Origin: Carnimonas bestiolae
GTDB taxonomy: Bacteria; Pseudomonadota; Gammaproteobacteria; Pseudomonadales; Halomonadaceae
Assembly: GCF_051251125.1 (NCBI RefSeq)
Contig: NZ_JBPCZL010000005.1
Strand: one strand, 5' to 3'
DNA length: 64,000 nucleotides
This document shows, piece after piece, positions 1 through 8,865 of the stretch (within the stretch, counting starts at the first letter, position 1; each line of letters starts with the position of its first letter). Below the pieces are notes generated by a model, which had not been told where the DNA came from, made no database searches, and saw only the letters and a list, made by a program, of their open reading frames with translations. Made by a program: the position numbers and the translations under genes.

Positions 1-920
1 CTTTTCAAGATATGGGGAAATATATAAGTGTCAAAGTAGGGGCGAACGCTATACATATCTTCTCCATAATAGACATCGGAGAAGGTGGACAACAGTAAGG
101 AAACCCTACGGTTTATTTCGACGCTGGTGGCACTTTCCTGGGTTAAGAAAGAGAGGGTTGCGTTTTCTTGATTAAAGAAATAGTCCGCTGCACGATTGAT
201 CTCTTCCGATGCGTTCTCTCTAATATCACGCATATATCGCTGATATTCGCTTGACATTAGATTTTCGCGCACACGATAAATGTAATATTCTCCATCTACT
301 GATTTTCCATCTACAATCACGCCTTTAGAAAATAGCGTATAGTTAGCAGCGTTTAAATAGTCGGTAAGTATTGTTTCGTCTCGAAGCGTCGTCTTCAGGT
401 CTCTGAGGGCATATTGGAAGCCTAATTCAGGCGTTTCATTTTGGGATGCAGGGCCATTGGCGATATAAAGCATATCGGCGGGAAAAATCGGGAAAGCATC
501 GCCGCCACCACCTTGGCCTGTCATGCTAGTATGATCGCTATATTCTGCATTACCCCATATGCCGAGACTGCATACATGAACAACGTTGTATGCCTTGGCG
601 AAGCGAGCACGCAATTCATCGGAGCCATTGTTGGCGTCGTAACGCCAGTTAGGAACGTCGTCAACGGCCGATGAGGACAATCCATGTTGCCAACGTTTGG
701 AGCTATCGGCCTGATAGCTTTCTCCCACCTGCTTAAGTGCAGATTGCGCCAGCGTATTGCCTTCTTCTTCTGGTTGGTGACTATCGACGACCAACGAGAA
801 TACGTCCGAATAGCCTACTGAAACGACGCTATGCCGTTCACGAATGTCGTTCAGCGCTTGAATGGTTTGTTGTGAGGGGGTGGCTTGGTGGCGTGGGGAT
901 GCTTTTACATTAATAGTCAT
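1..920 (-). CDS. Unrecognised protein, 5' part (runs off left edge)
   Basis: Reading the minus strand from the ATG at 920-918 gives 306 codons without a stop to the window edge, so the 3' end is missing. An AAAGGAT ribosome-binding site lies about 8 bases upstream. The protein starts MTINVKASPRHQATPSQQ, with no signal peptide or membrane segment. The N-terminus is polar and rich in Ser/Gln/Thr, the middle has a GQGGGGDAFP glycine stretch, and the C-terminal part that can be seen is rich in Tyr, Asn and Glu. I recognise no family. The region is more AT-rich than most of the window, which suggests an accessory gene. A secreted effector or toxin is possible from the soluble, low-complexity N-terminus, but that is only a guess. 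That it is coding is supported by the long open frame at this base composition. Confidence 0.75.
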   Translation of the reverse strand, partial: MTINVKASPRHQATPSQQTIQALNDIRERHSVVSVGYSDVFSLVVDSHQPEEEGNTLAQSALKQVGESYQADSSKRWQHGLSSSAVDDVPNWRYDANNGSDELRARFAKAYNVVHVCSLGIWGNAEYSDHTSMTGQGGGGDAFPIFPADMLYIANGPASQNETPELGFQYALRDLKTTLRDETILTDYLNAANYTLFSKGVIVDGKSVDGEYYIYRVRENLMSSEYQRYMRDIRENASEEINRAADYFFNQENATLSFLTQESATSVEINRRVSLLLSTFSDVYYGEDMYSVRPYFDTYIFPHILK

Positions 921-1411
921 GCCAATATCCTTTTGAGGGCTGGTAGTTTCGGTGTCACTATTAATGAAGATATAAGGCACACCTGTATATGCGTGATATT
1001 ACACGTGTATGGCGGGCGAGTAGTGACGCGAGGATATATCGGTAGGCGGGATGAAAAATGAATAATAACTAACATTTTATTTTTATTTGCACACTTTTGG
1101 GAACAAGAATAAGTGTTCATATTCTTATGTGCACATGAATTAAATATTGATTAATAAAAGGGCGCATGCGTTGATATCCATCATTCATGCGGTAGTCATC
1201 ACGACCTAGGGGCCCATCAGTCAATGATACTTTTTCGACGAGAGTCGTGAAGATAAGAGGAGCGCAGCAGTAGCGTGGCGCTGCTGACGGTATTCACAAA
1301 TGACCACCGCACAGTACGGTGGTCATTTAGGCAAGATAACGATTTGTTGCGTTCATTACAGAGCGTTTTCCACAGCGTGATAGCCTGCCTTTTTACAGCA
1401 TTGGATATAAG
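921..1411. other. AT-rich intergenic region, no convincing gene
   Basis: This 491-base gap lies between the start of the left-edge gene and the end of the broken TonB receptor, both on the minus strand. A 67-codon open frame on the minus strand (1120-917) overlaps the next start as ATGA, but it is composed of unlikely protein sequence (Cys/Ile/Pro rich, no domain). An AAGAATA...TATTCTT dyad lies near 1105-1126 and a strong hairpin at 1298-1328. The promoter of the left-edge gene should be here, but I cannot fix it. Confidence 0.5.
1298..1328 (-). terminator. Hairpin downstream of the PqqU-like pseudogene
   Basis: A perfect 12-bp stem AAATGACCACCG / CGGTGGTCATTT with a 7-base loop lies 84 bases past the receptor stop codon. 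A/T ends flank the stem on both strands, but there is no long U-tract, so termination is likely but not certain. Confidence 0.55.
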
Positions 1412-3484
1412 CTAAAAACGCATATCCGCGCCTGCGTAGAAGGTACGCGTAGAGGCGGGCTCATAAAAGCGGCTATTGGCATCATTAATGCGGATGTTCG
1501 AATAGTAGTGCTCGTTAAAAAGGTTGTTCAGGCCCGCGAAAATGCCTAACGATTGGCGACCGCCCAGCGCCCATTCATAGCGCCCCCTCAGGTTGTATAC
1601 CCAGCTTGAACCGATCGATACATCGTTGGCATTGTCGGCATACATACCGCTCAGGTACTGGTTTTCCAACGTGATGTAAAGATCGTCGTTGCTCCAGTTA
1701 AGGCGCGTCGACCATATGCGCTCGGGTAGCCCCGGAAAGCGATTGCCGCGTTCGATGCCTTCGCTGGTATCGTTTCGGAAGCGCGCGCGCATATAGGTGA
1801 AGTTGGAATCTGCGCTGAAGCCTGCGCCGAGCGGCGTGCTGATAGCGGCTTCCAGCCCCTCGCGCTTGGTGTTACCCGAGTTGCTGTAAAAGCTTTGGTT
1901 ATCAACGCTATAGGCGACCAGCTCATCTTTCGAGCGGATGGTGTATAGCGCAAGCTGATACGACGGGCCGCTGTCGAAGCTGCCCCGGAGCCCCAGCTCA
2001 TAGTTGGTCGCGCGTTGCGGTTTGATACCGGGAGCGAAACCTGCGCTGTTATCAGGATTGGTAAATTCGGTGAAGGTGGGCGTTTGGAATGCAGTACCCA
2101 CCGTGGCGTAGGCCGCATGACGCGGTAGATATTGCCAGGTAAGCCCGCTGGAATAGCTCCATTGGTCATAGTGGTGGCCGTACTTCTGGTGCTGCTGGCG
2201 GTCATCGATGGTGAGATGCACGTTGTCGTAGCGCAGTCCGCCTGACAGCGTCCACTGTTCATTGAGCTTCAAGTCGCCCTGAGCAAAAAGCCCGGCACTG
2301 GTGCCGTTTTGCTGCTGGTCAGAAGCGCCGGCGCGCTGCCAGCTAAGGCGCTTAGGCAGGACTGAATAACGGTGCCGGTTGTCCTCTTGACGCGATATAT
2401 CGGCACCCACGACATAGTGAAGGGGCAGGGTAGCCAGCGTAAGGGTATTGGCATAGCTGGTGCGGGCACCGAATTCATGGCGCACGAATTGGGGAATGTT
2501 GCCCTTTTTGCCTGCCGGTACGGTGGGCATTGGCAGCACCTGCCAATAGTTACGCCTGCCGTACCACGCTGTCGCATCCAGCGTACCGTCACCGAGATCA
2601 AGATCCTGGTAGTGCAGGCCAAAAATTTGCTGCGACGTTTTCGAGCGAGCGTCAATCGGGCCTGCATTGGGGTTGGCCTGACGGCGGTTGTGCTTCACTT
2701 CTTCCCGTGTCAGTCCGCCCGGGTCGCTGGCGCGCGGTGATTCCAGAATATTAGCGATACCCGCCAGGCTGCGATGATCATCGAAGTGATAGCCCAGCTT
2801 GCCGTTGAAAAGATAGCGCCGCACCTTCGAGTGGTCGCGGTAGCCGTCCTGCTTGAGCGCAGTGAAGCCCACGTTGTGATACCAGTTGCCTTCGCTGCCT
2901 GAGTGGCTGAGATGCTGTTTCGAGAGGCCATGACTGCCGGTAGTGACGCTGATACGACCGCCGGCATCGGATTCCAGACCATCGGCGGTATCGACATTGA
3001 TGACACCGCCCGCCACATTGCCATACAGCACCGATGATGGGCCGCGCACCACTTCGATTCGCTGTGCGTCATCGAGATCTATCGCGTCGATCTGCGATTG
3101 GCCGTCCGGCATGGTGTAGGGAATGCCATCGACGTTAATCGCGATGCCGCGAATACCAAAGGCACTGCGGGAGCCAAAGCCGCGCGTGGAGATTTTCTGC
3201 CCTTGAGCAAAGTTTTCGCCATTGTTGAGATAGAGCCCTGGCACACGGCGCAGCGACTCTTGCAGTTGGTTGCCAGGCCCTGCGCGCTAAATGTCGGCGG
3301 CTTCGACCACGCTGGTAGCGGCTGGGGTGGTTAATAGCTGGCGTGGAATGCGGCTCGCCTTCACCTCGAGGGTGTCGAGCTGTTGAGTGGGGGCTGCTGG
3401 CTCGCTGGCCGTTTGGGCGCTAACGCTGTTACTGGCGGCCAGCAGGGTTAACGAGAGGAAGACTAGCCTCTGCTCAGTGTTCAT
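1412..3484 (-). pseudogene. PqqU/YncD-like TonB-dependent receptor with in-frame amber stop
   Basis: Outer-membrane TonB-dependent receptor. The start at 3484 gives a signal peptide ending in SVSAQ, then a TonB box-like QLDTLEV and the beginning of the plug (SVVEAADI). The codon at 3289-3287 is TAG. The same frame then continues RAGPGNQLQESLRRVPGL and on through the plug (RGFGSRSAFGIRG, DGIPYTMPDGQSQ) and the barrel to a C-terminal Phe at 1412, as expected of an outer-membrane barrel. Together this makes about 690 codons, the usual length. The plug sequence and the DPGGLT and RFYEP motifs match what I recall of E. coli YncD/PqqU, the PQQ receptor, and the region around the stop aligns without a gap. 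A GTG at 3244 could restart, but it would lack the signal peptide. Either a recent nonsense mutation, amber readthrough or a sequencing error explains the stop. Confidence 0.85.
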
Positions 3485-3711
3485 GATGTTCCCTTTGGCG
3501 CTGTTATTCGCCTTTTATATAAGTGGCGGTCAGCATAGCCGCCGTATGATCTGCATTGTCGGTGAGTCACTTTATTTTGCAATGCTCGGTGGGCTGTCGC
3601 GCTGAATTTTCAGGTACAGACCACTTTTGACGAGTGAAGGAACTGGCGTGGTCGCAAACAGTACCGTTGTTCGCTGACCGTGTTTTCCTGGCGATACAGC
3701 ACTTAAGGCAT

Positions 3712-3745
3712 AAAAAAACGCCGCCACTTGCTGAGAAGTAGCGGC
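3712..3745 (-). terminator. Rho-independent terminator of the lemA/ygcG/TPM operon
   Basis: On the minus strand GCCGCTACTT and AAGTGGCGGC form a 10-bp stem with one T-G wobble and a 6-base loop, followed by G, C and seven Ts. It lies about 20 bases after the stop of the TPM gene, so it ends the three-gene operon. Confidence 0.9.
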
Positions 3746-3766
3746 GCAACGTGCTCGAGCGCACGG

Positions 3767-4261
3767 TTAATTAATGGACGGACGGTTAGGCAAGTCGTTG
3801 GCGTAGCTAACACCGGGGTAATGCTGCTCCAACACCTTGCCGAGCGCTTTAATGCCTTCGATGGCGCCCACGCGGAATTCGCCACGGGAGAAAGCGGCTT
3901 CGATATCGTGGCAAATGCGCTGCCATATCGCGGCCTCTTCGCGAGCAGCGATACCACGATCGCAGACGATTTCCACCGCGTGGTCGGCCATCAGCACATA
4001 CAGCAAAATGCCGTTATTGAGTTCAGTATTCCACACGCGCTGCTGGCTGAATACTTCGATAGCGCGTTCTCGAGGCGTGCACTGGCGCCACAGGTCGTTG
4101 CCATCGAGCGCGGTTTCGACAACAAAGCGAATTTCGCCATGATGCGAGGCTTCCACCGTTCGAATAGCGTCTTCAATAGCGTCCAGTGTGCTTTTGGGGA
4201 AGTGGCTTCTGGTCGCGCTGCGGAGTGCCAATAAATGCTTGATGAAGCGTTTGACTGCCAT
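3767..4261 (-). CDS. TPM-domain protein (YgcG-family partner, no signal peptide)
   Basis: A 164-residue protein of the TPM/DUF477 fold, with the family's GEIRFVVE strand near the start and a later VEIVCDRGIAAREEAAIW segment. It starts at the ATG at 4261, two bases after the stop of the upstream ygcG-like gene; a TTG at 4270 overlapping that gene is less likely. Unlike its neighbour it has no signal peptide or glycine tail, so the TPM domain is probably cytoplasmic or membrane-associated. Genes of this form commonly follow lemA and ygcG as a third operon member. The biochemical role is not established; a link to envelope stress or membrane-protein quality control is only suggested by such operons. 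Confidence 0.85.
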   Translation of the reverse strand: MAVKRFIKHLLALRSATRSHFPKSTLDAIEDAIRTVEASHHGEIRFVVETALDGNDLWRQCTPRERAIEVFSQQRVWNTELNNGILLYVLMADHAVEIVCDRGIAAREEAAIWQRICHDIEAAFSRGEFRVGAIEGIKALGKVLEQHYPGVSYANDLPNRPSIN

Positions 4262-4263
4262 CG

Positions 4264-5151
4264 TTACCAACTCCCCGAGGCGCCACCGCCCCCAAAACTG
4301 CCGCCGCCGCCGCCGCTGAAGCCACCGCCTCCTCGACCGCCCCCCATGCCGCCACCGAAACCGCCGCCAAAGCCACCGCCACCGCCGAAGAAGCCAACGG
4401 TACTGATGATAATGACGGTAATAAAGCCCAGTGCGCCCAATCCAACTGCCATCATCAGGCTACCGCCGGTAAACAGCACGATAGCGCCAATGCCTACCCC
4501 CGAGATGGCCGATGCGATAATTCGACCGACCATCACGCGCAGAATGCTGCCTACCACGCAGGCAATAATCAGCAGTGCTTCGATGGGCGGAGTTGATTGC
4601 TCGTCGGACTTGTCAGGTTGGTAGGCGGGTAGCGGCTCGCCGTCGATAACGCGAGTAATGCGATCGACCCCTTGTGAGATGCCTTCAGCAAAGTTGCCCG
4701 AGCGGAAGGCGGGGCTGATGTATTCATCGATAATGCGATTAGCCGTGGCATCGGGCAGGGCACCTTCCAGTCCATAGCCTACTTCGATGCGCAGGTGATG
4801 GTCCTGTTTGGCCACCAGCAGCAGCACGCCATCATCGACGTTTTTGCGCCCTAACTTCCATTGCTCGACGGCTCGAATCGAATACTGCTCGATGGTTTCT
4901 GGCTGAGTGGTGGGCACAATCAGGACCGCGACCTGGCTCCCTTTGTGCTTATTGAACGCATCGAGTTTTTGTATCAGGGCATCGCGCTCGTGGTCGTTCA
5001 GCGTATTGGTTTGATCAACCACCCAATTGCTGAAGGCCGGCACCTCGGCATCGGCCTGTGCCGATAGCGGCAGTACCAGCAGGGCGACTAGCCAGCCTAA
5101 CGCCGCGAGGAGAAGACTCCAGCGCGGCAGAGCGTTCGCAGGACGAATCAT
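4264..5151 (-). CDS. YgcG-family TPM domain protein with glycine-rich tail
   Basis: A 295-residue envelope protein. It has an N-terminal signal/transmembrane segment (LLLAALGWLVALLVLPL, ending SAQADA), a TPM domain from about residue 35 to 170 (NWVVDQTNTL, SQVAVLIVPTT, VEVGYG-like segment), then one or two hydrophobic helices around 195-250. It ends in a tail of about 45 residues made almost only of Gly, Phe and Ser (GGGGFGGGFGGG type), finishing GASGSW. This is the standard architecture of the family. The start overlaps the lemA stop as ATGA (5148-5151), which implies translational coupling. The glycine-coding DNA explains a proline-rich shadow frame on the other strand. Confidence 0.92.
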   Translation of the reverse strand: MIRPANALPRWSLLLAALGWLVALLVLPLSAQADAEVPAFSNWVVDQTNTLNDHERDALIQKLDAFNKHKGSQVAVLIVPTTQPETIEQYSIRAVEQWKLGRKNVDDGVLLLVAKQDHHLRIEVGYGLEGALPDATANRIIDEYISPAFRSGNFAEGISQGVDRITRVIDGEPLPAYQPDKSDEQSTPPIEALLIIACVVGSILRVMVGRIIASAISGVGIGAIVLFTGGSLMMAVGLGALGFITVIIISTVGFFGGGGGFGGGFGGGMGGGRGGGGFSGGGGGSFGGGGASGSW

Positions 5152-5753
5152 TTGGCGTCGGCGCTATTGCCGAAGTCGACATTGGGAGCGTGACTGATTT
5201 CGTCTTCATTCTCGACGTTGAAGTTTGGCTTGACCTTGTAGCCGAACAGTTTGGCGGTAATCACGCCAGGGAATTGACGAATCAGCACGTTGTACTTCTG
5301 GATCGAATCGATATAGCGGTGACGCGCGACGGTAATGCGATTCTCGGTACCTTCGAGCTGCGCCTGAAGGTCGCGGAAGTTCTGGTTGGCCTTGAGGTCA
5401 GGATAACGCTCGGATACTACCATCAGCTTCGAAAGCGCTTGGGTCAGGCCGCTCTGGGCAGATTCGAACTTCTTGAATGCTTCAGGATTGTCGACCAGCT
5501 CTGGTGTTGCATTGATGCTGGTAGCTCGGGCGCGGGCTTCGGTTACCTGAGTCAGGGTGTCCTGTTCGTGCTGCGCGTAGCCTTTGACCGTTGATACCAG
5601 GTTGGGAATCAGGTCGGCGCGGCGCTGATATTGGCTCAATACTTCAGACCAGCTGGCTTTCACCTGCTCATCGGAGGTCTGCATATCGTTGTAGCCGCAG
5701 CCTGAAAGCGCGACGGTGAGTGTAGCGAGAAGAATAACGAGGAAATTGCGCAC
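5148..5753 (-). CDS. lemA: LemA family lipoprotein
   Basis: A 201-residue LemA protein and the first gene of the lemA / ygcG / TPM operon. The N-terminus is a lipoprotein signal with lipobox LSGC, so Cys19 should be lipidated and the protein anchored to a membrane. The family signature follows: QYQRRADLIPNLV, a helical run with EARARATS, then the conserved FRDLQAQLEGTENRI and ARHRYIDSIQKYN. LemA proteins are helical; their exact function in proteobacteria is unsettled. It shares its start region with no other gene and overlaps the next gene by four bases. Confidence 0.95.
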   Translation of the reverse strand: MRNFLVILLATLTVALSGCGYNDMQTSDEQVKASWSEVLSQYQRRADLIPNLVSTVKGYAQHEQDTLTQVTEARARATSINATPELVDNPEAFKKFESAQSGLTQALSKLMVVSERYPDLKANQNFRDLQAQLEGTENRITVARHRYIDSIQKYNVLIRQFPGVITAKLFGYKVKPNFNVENEDEISHAPNVDFGNSADAK

Positions 5754-5895
5754 CTTTCGAATCCTTTTGAATAGTTATGCAATGCTCTGGGTGTGCGGAT
5801 GCACGTGTCGCCAGTATAGCCTCAGTTATATAAAAGGCGTGAGATTTTCAGCGCACGGTTCGCTGTACAAGGAAGGCGTTGCTGAACGCAAACAA

Positions 5896-5931
5896 CAACA
5901 GCCAAGCGCCCGTTAGGGCGCTTGGCTGTTG
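5896..5931 (-). terminator. Terminator after the acetolactate synthase-like gene
   Basis: A perfect 16-bp stem, CAACAGCCAAGCGCCC / GGGCGCTTGGCTGTTG, with a 4-base loop. On the minus strand it is followed by a T-rich run (TTGTTTG). It lies about 20 bases after the stop at 5952. Confidence 0.85.
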
Positions 5932-5951
5932 GTCGCTGTCGCAGAGCGCTG

Positions 5952-7598
5952 TTAGTCAGCGGCAGTAGTGCGTGCGGCGCCGTTCAACTCATCAATCAAT
6001 ACGGTAATGTTGTCCGCGTAGTCGATGGGGATAGCAACGACGTGAACGCCGCCTTCGCTGAAGGCCTGTTCGAGCGTCTGCTTGAACTCTTCGATGCGCT
6101 CGACGAAATGCCCTTTGGCACCGAACGATTGCGCGTAGCTAACGAAATCCGGGTTGTTAAAGGTCATGCCGAAGTCAGCGAATTTATCCACCGCCTGCTT
6201 CCAGCGGATCATGCCGTAGGCGTTGTCATCAATAATCAGATTGACCAGATTCAGCTTCAGCCTAACGGCGGTTTCGAGTTCCTGACTGTTCATCATGAAG
6301 CCGCCATCGCCGCTAACGGTAAGCACGCGGCGATCAGGATGCTCGAGCGCCGCCGCAATCCCCGACGGCAGGCCCGCGCCCATGGTCGCCAGCGCGTTAT
6401 CGAGCAATAGCGAGTTGGCGACATCGGTACGGTAGTTACGCGCAAACCAGATTTTGTACATGCCGTTATCGAGCGTCACGATGCCATCGCGCGGCATCAC
6501 TTCGCGAATATCGGCCACCACGCGCTGCGGCGTCCAACGATCTTCGCTGGCGTGCTCCTGAATATGGGTCAGAATGTTTTCTCGCATCGACAGCAGCGCG
6601 CCAGCATTGGGCAGCGTGTCACCAATGCGGTCGGCCAGCCGCGATAGGGCGTTGCCGATATCGCCAATCACTTCGGTTTGCGGGAAGTAAACGGATTCGA
6701 CGTGGGCCGGCTCGTAGCCAATATGAACGACCTGCGGACCGTCCTCGCCCATGATGAACGGTGGTTTTTCGATAGTGTCGTGACCGACTGAGATAATTAG
6801 GTCAGCTGCTTCGACAGCTTCGTGCACGTAATCGCGCTCGCTGAGTGCGGCGGTGCCCATATAAAGATCGCTGACGTTACTGACCGCCCCCTTGCCCATC
6901 TGAGTGGTGATGAAGGGGATCTGGGTGCGTACGAAGAATTCGTGCAGCTTGCCTGCCAGACGCGGGCGAGAAGCCGCTGCTCCCAACATGACCAATGGCC
7001 GTTTGGCATTTTTCAGCAGCTCGGTGGCGGCATCGAGTGCGGTATCAGAGGTAATGGGTGGCTCGGTGTTATGGGGCGGAATCAGCGCTATATTGTCAAC
7101 CTCTTCGCGCGCGATGTCCTCCGGTAGCTCAAGATGCACAGGTCCCGGGCGCTCTTCAGTGGCAACGCGGAAGGCATCGCGAATCAGCGTGGGAATCGTT
7201 TGTCCCGAGACAATCTGGCGCGACATCTTGGTGATGGGGCGCATGGTGGCAACCACATCGACGATTTGAAATCGGCCCTGACGTTCAGAGAGAATGCCTT
7301 TTTGCCCAGTGAGCATAATCATCGGCATGGCACCCAGGTGGGCGTAGGCCGCGCCAGTCGAGAGGTTGAGCGCACCCGGGCCGAGCGTGGTAAGACACAC
7401 GCCGGGTTTGCCGGTCAGACGGCCGTAGGTAGCCGCCATAAATGCTGCGGCTTGCTCGTGGCGGGTGACCGTCAGGGTAATGGATGAATGGCGCAGTGAC
7501 TCCACGATATCCAGGTTTTCTTCGCCTGGTATGCCGAAAATTCGCTCAACGCCCTCGTTTTCAAGTGCTGCTACCAATAGGTCGGATGCTTTGGTCAT
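5952..7598 (-). CDS. Acetolactate synthase large subunit-like TPP enzyme
   Basis: A 548-residue thiamine-diphosphate enzyme of the IlvB/AlsS class. Visible features are the catalytic Glu in TRHEQAAAFMA (about residue 47), the FAD/central domain, and the TPP motif from GDGGFMMNSQ to DDNAYG near residues 425-455. Family members condense two pyruvates to acetolactate. There is no small regulatory subunit (ilvN/ilvH) and no acetolactate decarboxylase next to it, so it is probably not the main branched-chain biosynthetic enzyme and may feed an overflow route. Related TPP enzymes (other benzoylformate/glyoxylate-type enzymes) cannot be excluded from sequence alone. It is monocistronic, with a strong terminator behind it. 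Confidence 0.85.
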   Translation of the reverse strand: MTKASDLLVAALENEGVERIFGIPGEENLDIVESLRHSSITLTVTRHEQAAAFMAATYGRLTGKPGVCLTTLGPGALNLSTGAAYAHLGAMPMIMLTGQKGILSERQGRFQIVDVVATMRPITKMSRQIVSGQTIPTLIRDAFRVATEERPGPVHLELPEDIAREEVDNIALIPPHNTEPPITSDTALDAATELLKNAKRPLVMLGAAASRPRLAGKLHEFFVRTQIPFITTQMGKGAVSNVSDLYMGTAALSERDYVHEAVEAADLIISVGHDTIEKPPFIMGEDGPQVVHIGYEPAHVESVYFPQTEVIGDIGNALSRLADRIGDTLPNAGALLSMRENILTHIQEHASEDRWTPQRVVADIREVMPRDGIVTLDNGMYKIWFARNYRTDVANSLLLDNALATMGAGLPSGIAAALEHPDRRVLTVSGDGGFMMNSQELETAVRLKLNLVNLIIDDNAYGMIRWKQAVDKFADFGMTFNNPDFVSYAQSFGAKGHFVERIEEFKQTLEQAFSEGGVHVVAIPIDYADNITVLIDELNGAARTTAAD

Positions 7599-7983
7599 AA
7601 CGCTCTCTCGTGGTGGCTTTTTTGCCGCGTAGCAATAATCGCTGCGCGCTGTGATGCCTTATTGTCATGGTGTCGGCAAAACTGAAGTGCGCGACAATGC
7701 CATGCACTTTGTCTTGCGTTAATTTCCATGGTAAAGGAGCTGGTTGCCTTGTGCACGGCTGTAAACAGCAAATAGCATGATCATCGGTGCACGAATCTGC
7801 ACAAAGTGCTGCGGCCGAGTGTTGGAAGCATCCGGTGGCCGAGTAGCGTCGTTAAACGAGGCACAGCACGCGCGGGTTGGTCTGATGGGGTGTGGATGCA
7901 GCTATCTCGGCAGGAAGGGGCTTTGCCTCAAGCGCAGGATGAGCGTTGCTCAATGAATTGGTACGGAGGCCATTGGCTTAAGT
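7599..7983. other. Divergent intergenic region
   Basis: This 385-base gap lies between two divergent starts (acetolactate synthase-like on minus, RmlD-like protein on plus). It holds repeated GTGCAC words near 7752 and 7788 and a GGAGG about 20 bases before the GTG at 7984. I see no gene and cannot fix promoters. Confidence 0.5.
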
Positions 7984-8859
7984 GTGAACATTTTAGTATT
8001 GGACCCCGCCCACTGTTTGGCGTTGGCACTGGCAGCCGAAGCTGAAGAACGCTTGGACATCGATCTGACGATGTTTGATGGCGATGCTTCGCTCACGTTG
8101 ACTGAGGCTGAACTGAGCGCCTTCGATGCGGTGATTGTGCCGCCGTTGGCGCACCTGGATGGCAGCGACAGCCACGCGGTAGAGGCGCATGCCGAGCAGC
8201 TCGAAGCGCTGTTAGCGCCGTGCCGAGAGGCCAATACGGCGTTGGTGTGGTGCGTGAGCGATGAAATCTACGAATTCGGCTACGACAAAGGCGCTATCGA
8301 GGAGTCGCTGATTCCTTCTCCCGAGTCGCCTTCACGCCGGCGGCTGGTCGCGATAGGCGATCGCATTCGGGCGGAGCTGGCGCAGCATTTGATCATCAGG
8401 GTAGGGCCCTTGTTCGGACTGAAGGGGCGGGATGCCCGATTGCCCGGTATCCTCGAGGCGCTGATGACCGGCATAGCGGTGTCGGGGGAAGAAAACCTGT
8501 TTGTGGGCCCAACGCCCGTAGATGCACTGGCGCGTGGTTTGTGTGGCATGCTGCTGCAGCTCGACAATGGTGCAGATGCCTGGGGGCCCTATCATCTTTC
8601 GGGCATTGAGCCGGTGTCCGACTATATTTTTGTCAGCACCCTGCGCACTCAACTCATCCAATTGCTCGAACAGCGTGAAGAAGCGGTAGATGCAATAGGC
8701 GAGGTTACGGCGATTGCTCATCCTCAAGGGTTGGTGAGACGAGTGTTAAACTGCCGCCACATGCTGGGCACCTTCGGCGTCCATCAGAAGCCGTGGCGGC
8801 TAGAAGCAGAACGCATGATCGAGCGCTGGCTTGATCTGCGCCTTGAGCAATCGAGATAA
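7984..8859 (+). CDS. RmlD-like sugar-nucleotide-binding / short-chain reductase-like protein
   Basis: A 291-residue protein with the extended-SDR layout of dTDP-4-dehydrorhamnose reductase-like proteins: LVWCVSDEIYEFGYDKG in the middle, LIIRVGPLFG, and TPVDALARGLCGML with a GPYHLSG segment. The N-terminal strand (MNILVLD) is not followed by a recognisable GxxGxxG dinucleotide motif, so NAD(P) binding and catalysis may be lost. The start is a GTG at 7984. Only six bases separate its stop from the acyltransferase, so the two genes form an operon. Substrate and role are unknown; a sugar-modifying role in the envelope is a guess from family and neighbour. Confidence 0.75.
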   Translation: MNILVLDPAHCLALALAAEAEERLDIDLTMFDGDASLTLTEAELSAFDAVIVPPLAHLDGSDSHAVEAHAEQLEALLAPCREANTALVWCVSDEIYEFGYDKGAIEESLIPSPESPSRRRLVAIGDRIRAELAQHLIIRVGPLFGLKGRDARLPGILEALMTGIAVSGEENLFVGPTPVDALARGLCGMLLQLDNGADAWGPYHLSGIEPVSDYIFVSTLRTQLIQLLEQREEAVDAIGEVTAIAHPQGLVRRVLNCRHMLGTFGVHQKPWRLEAERMIERWLDLRLEQSR

Positions 8860-8865
8860 AAATTC

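Noticed and set aside
917..1120. A 67-codon minus-strand frame overlapping the start of the left-edge gene as ATGA
   Set aside because: The overlap looks like coupling, but the translation is Cys/Ile/Pro-rich with no domain, and no convincing ribosome-binding site was seen. Probably chance in AT-rich DNA.
4235..4624. Plus-strand frame coding a proline-rich protein
   Set aside because: It is the reverse complement of the glycine-rich tail of the YgcG-family gene, which has a signal peptide, TPM domain and operon context.
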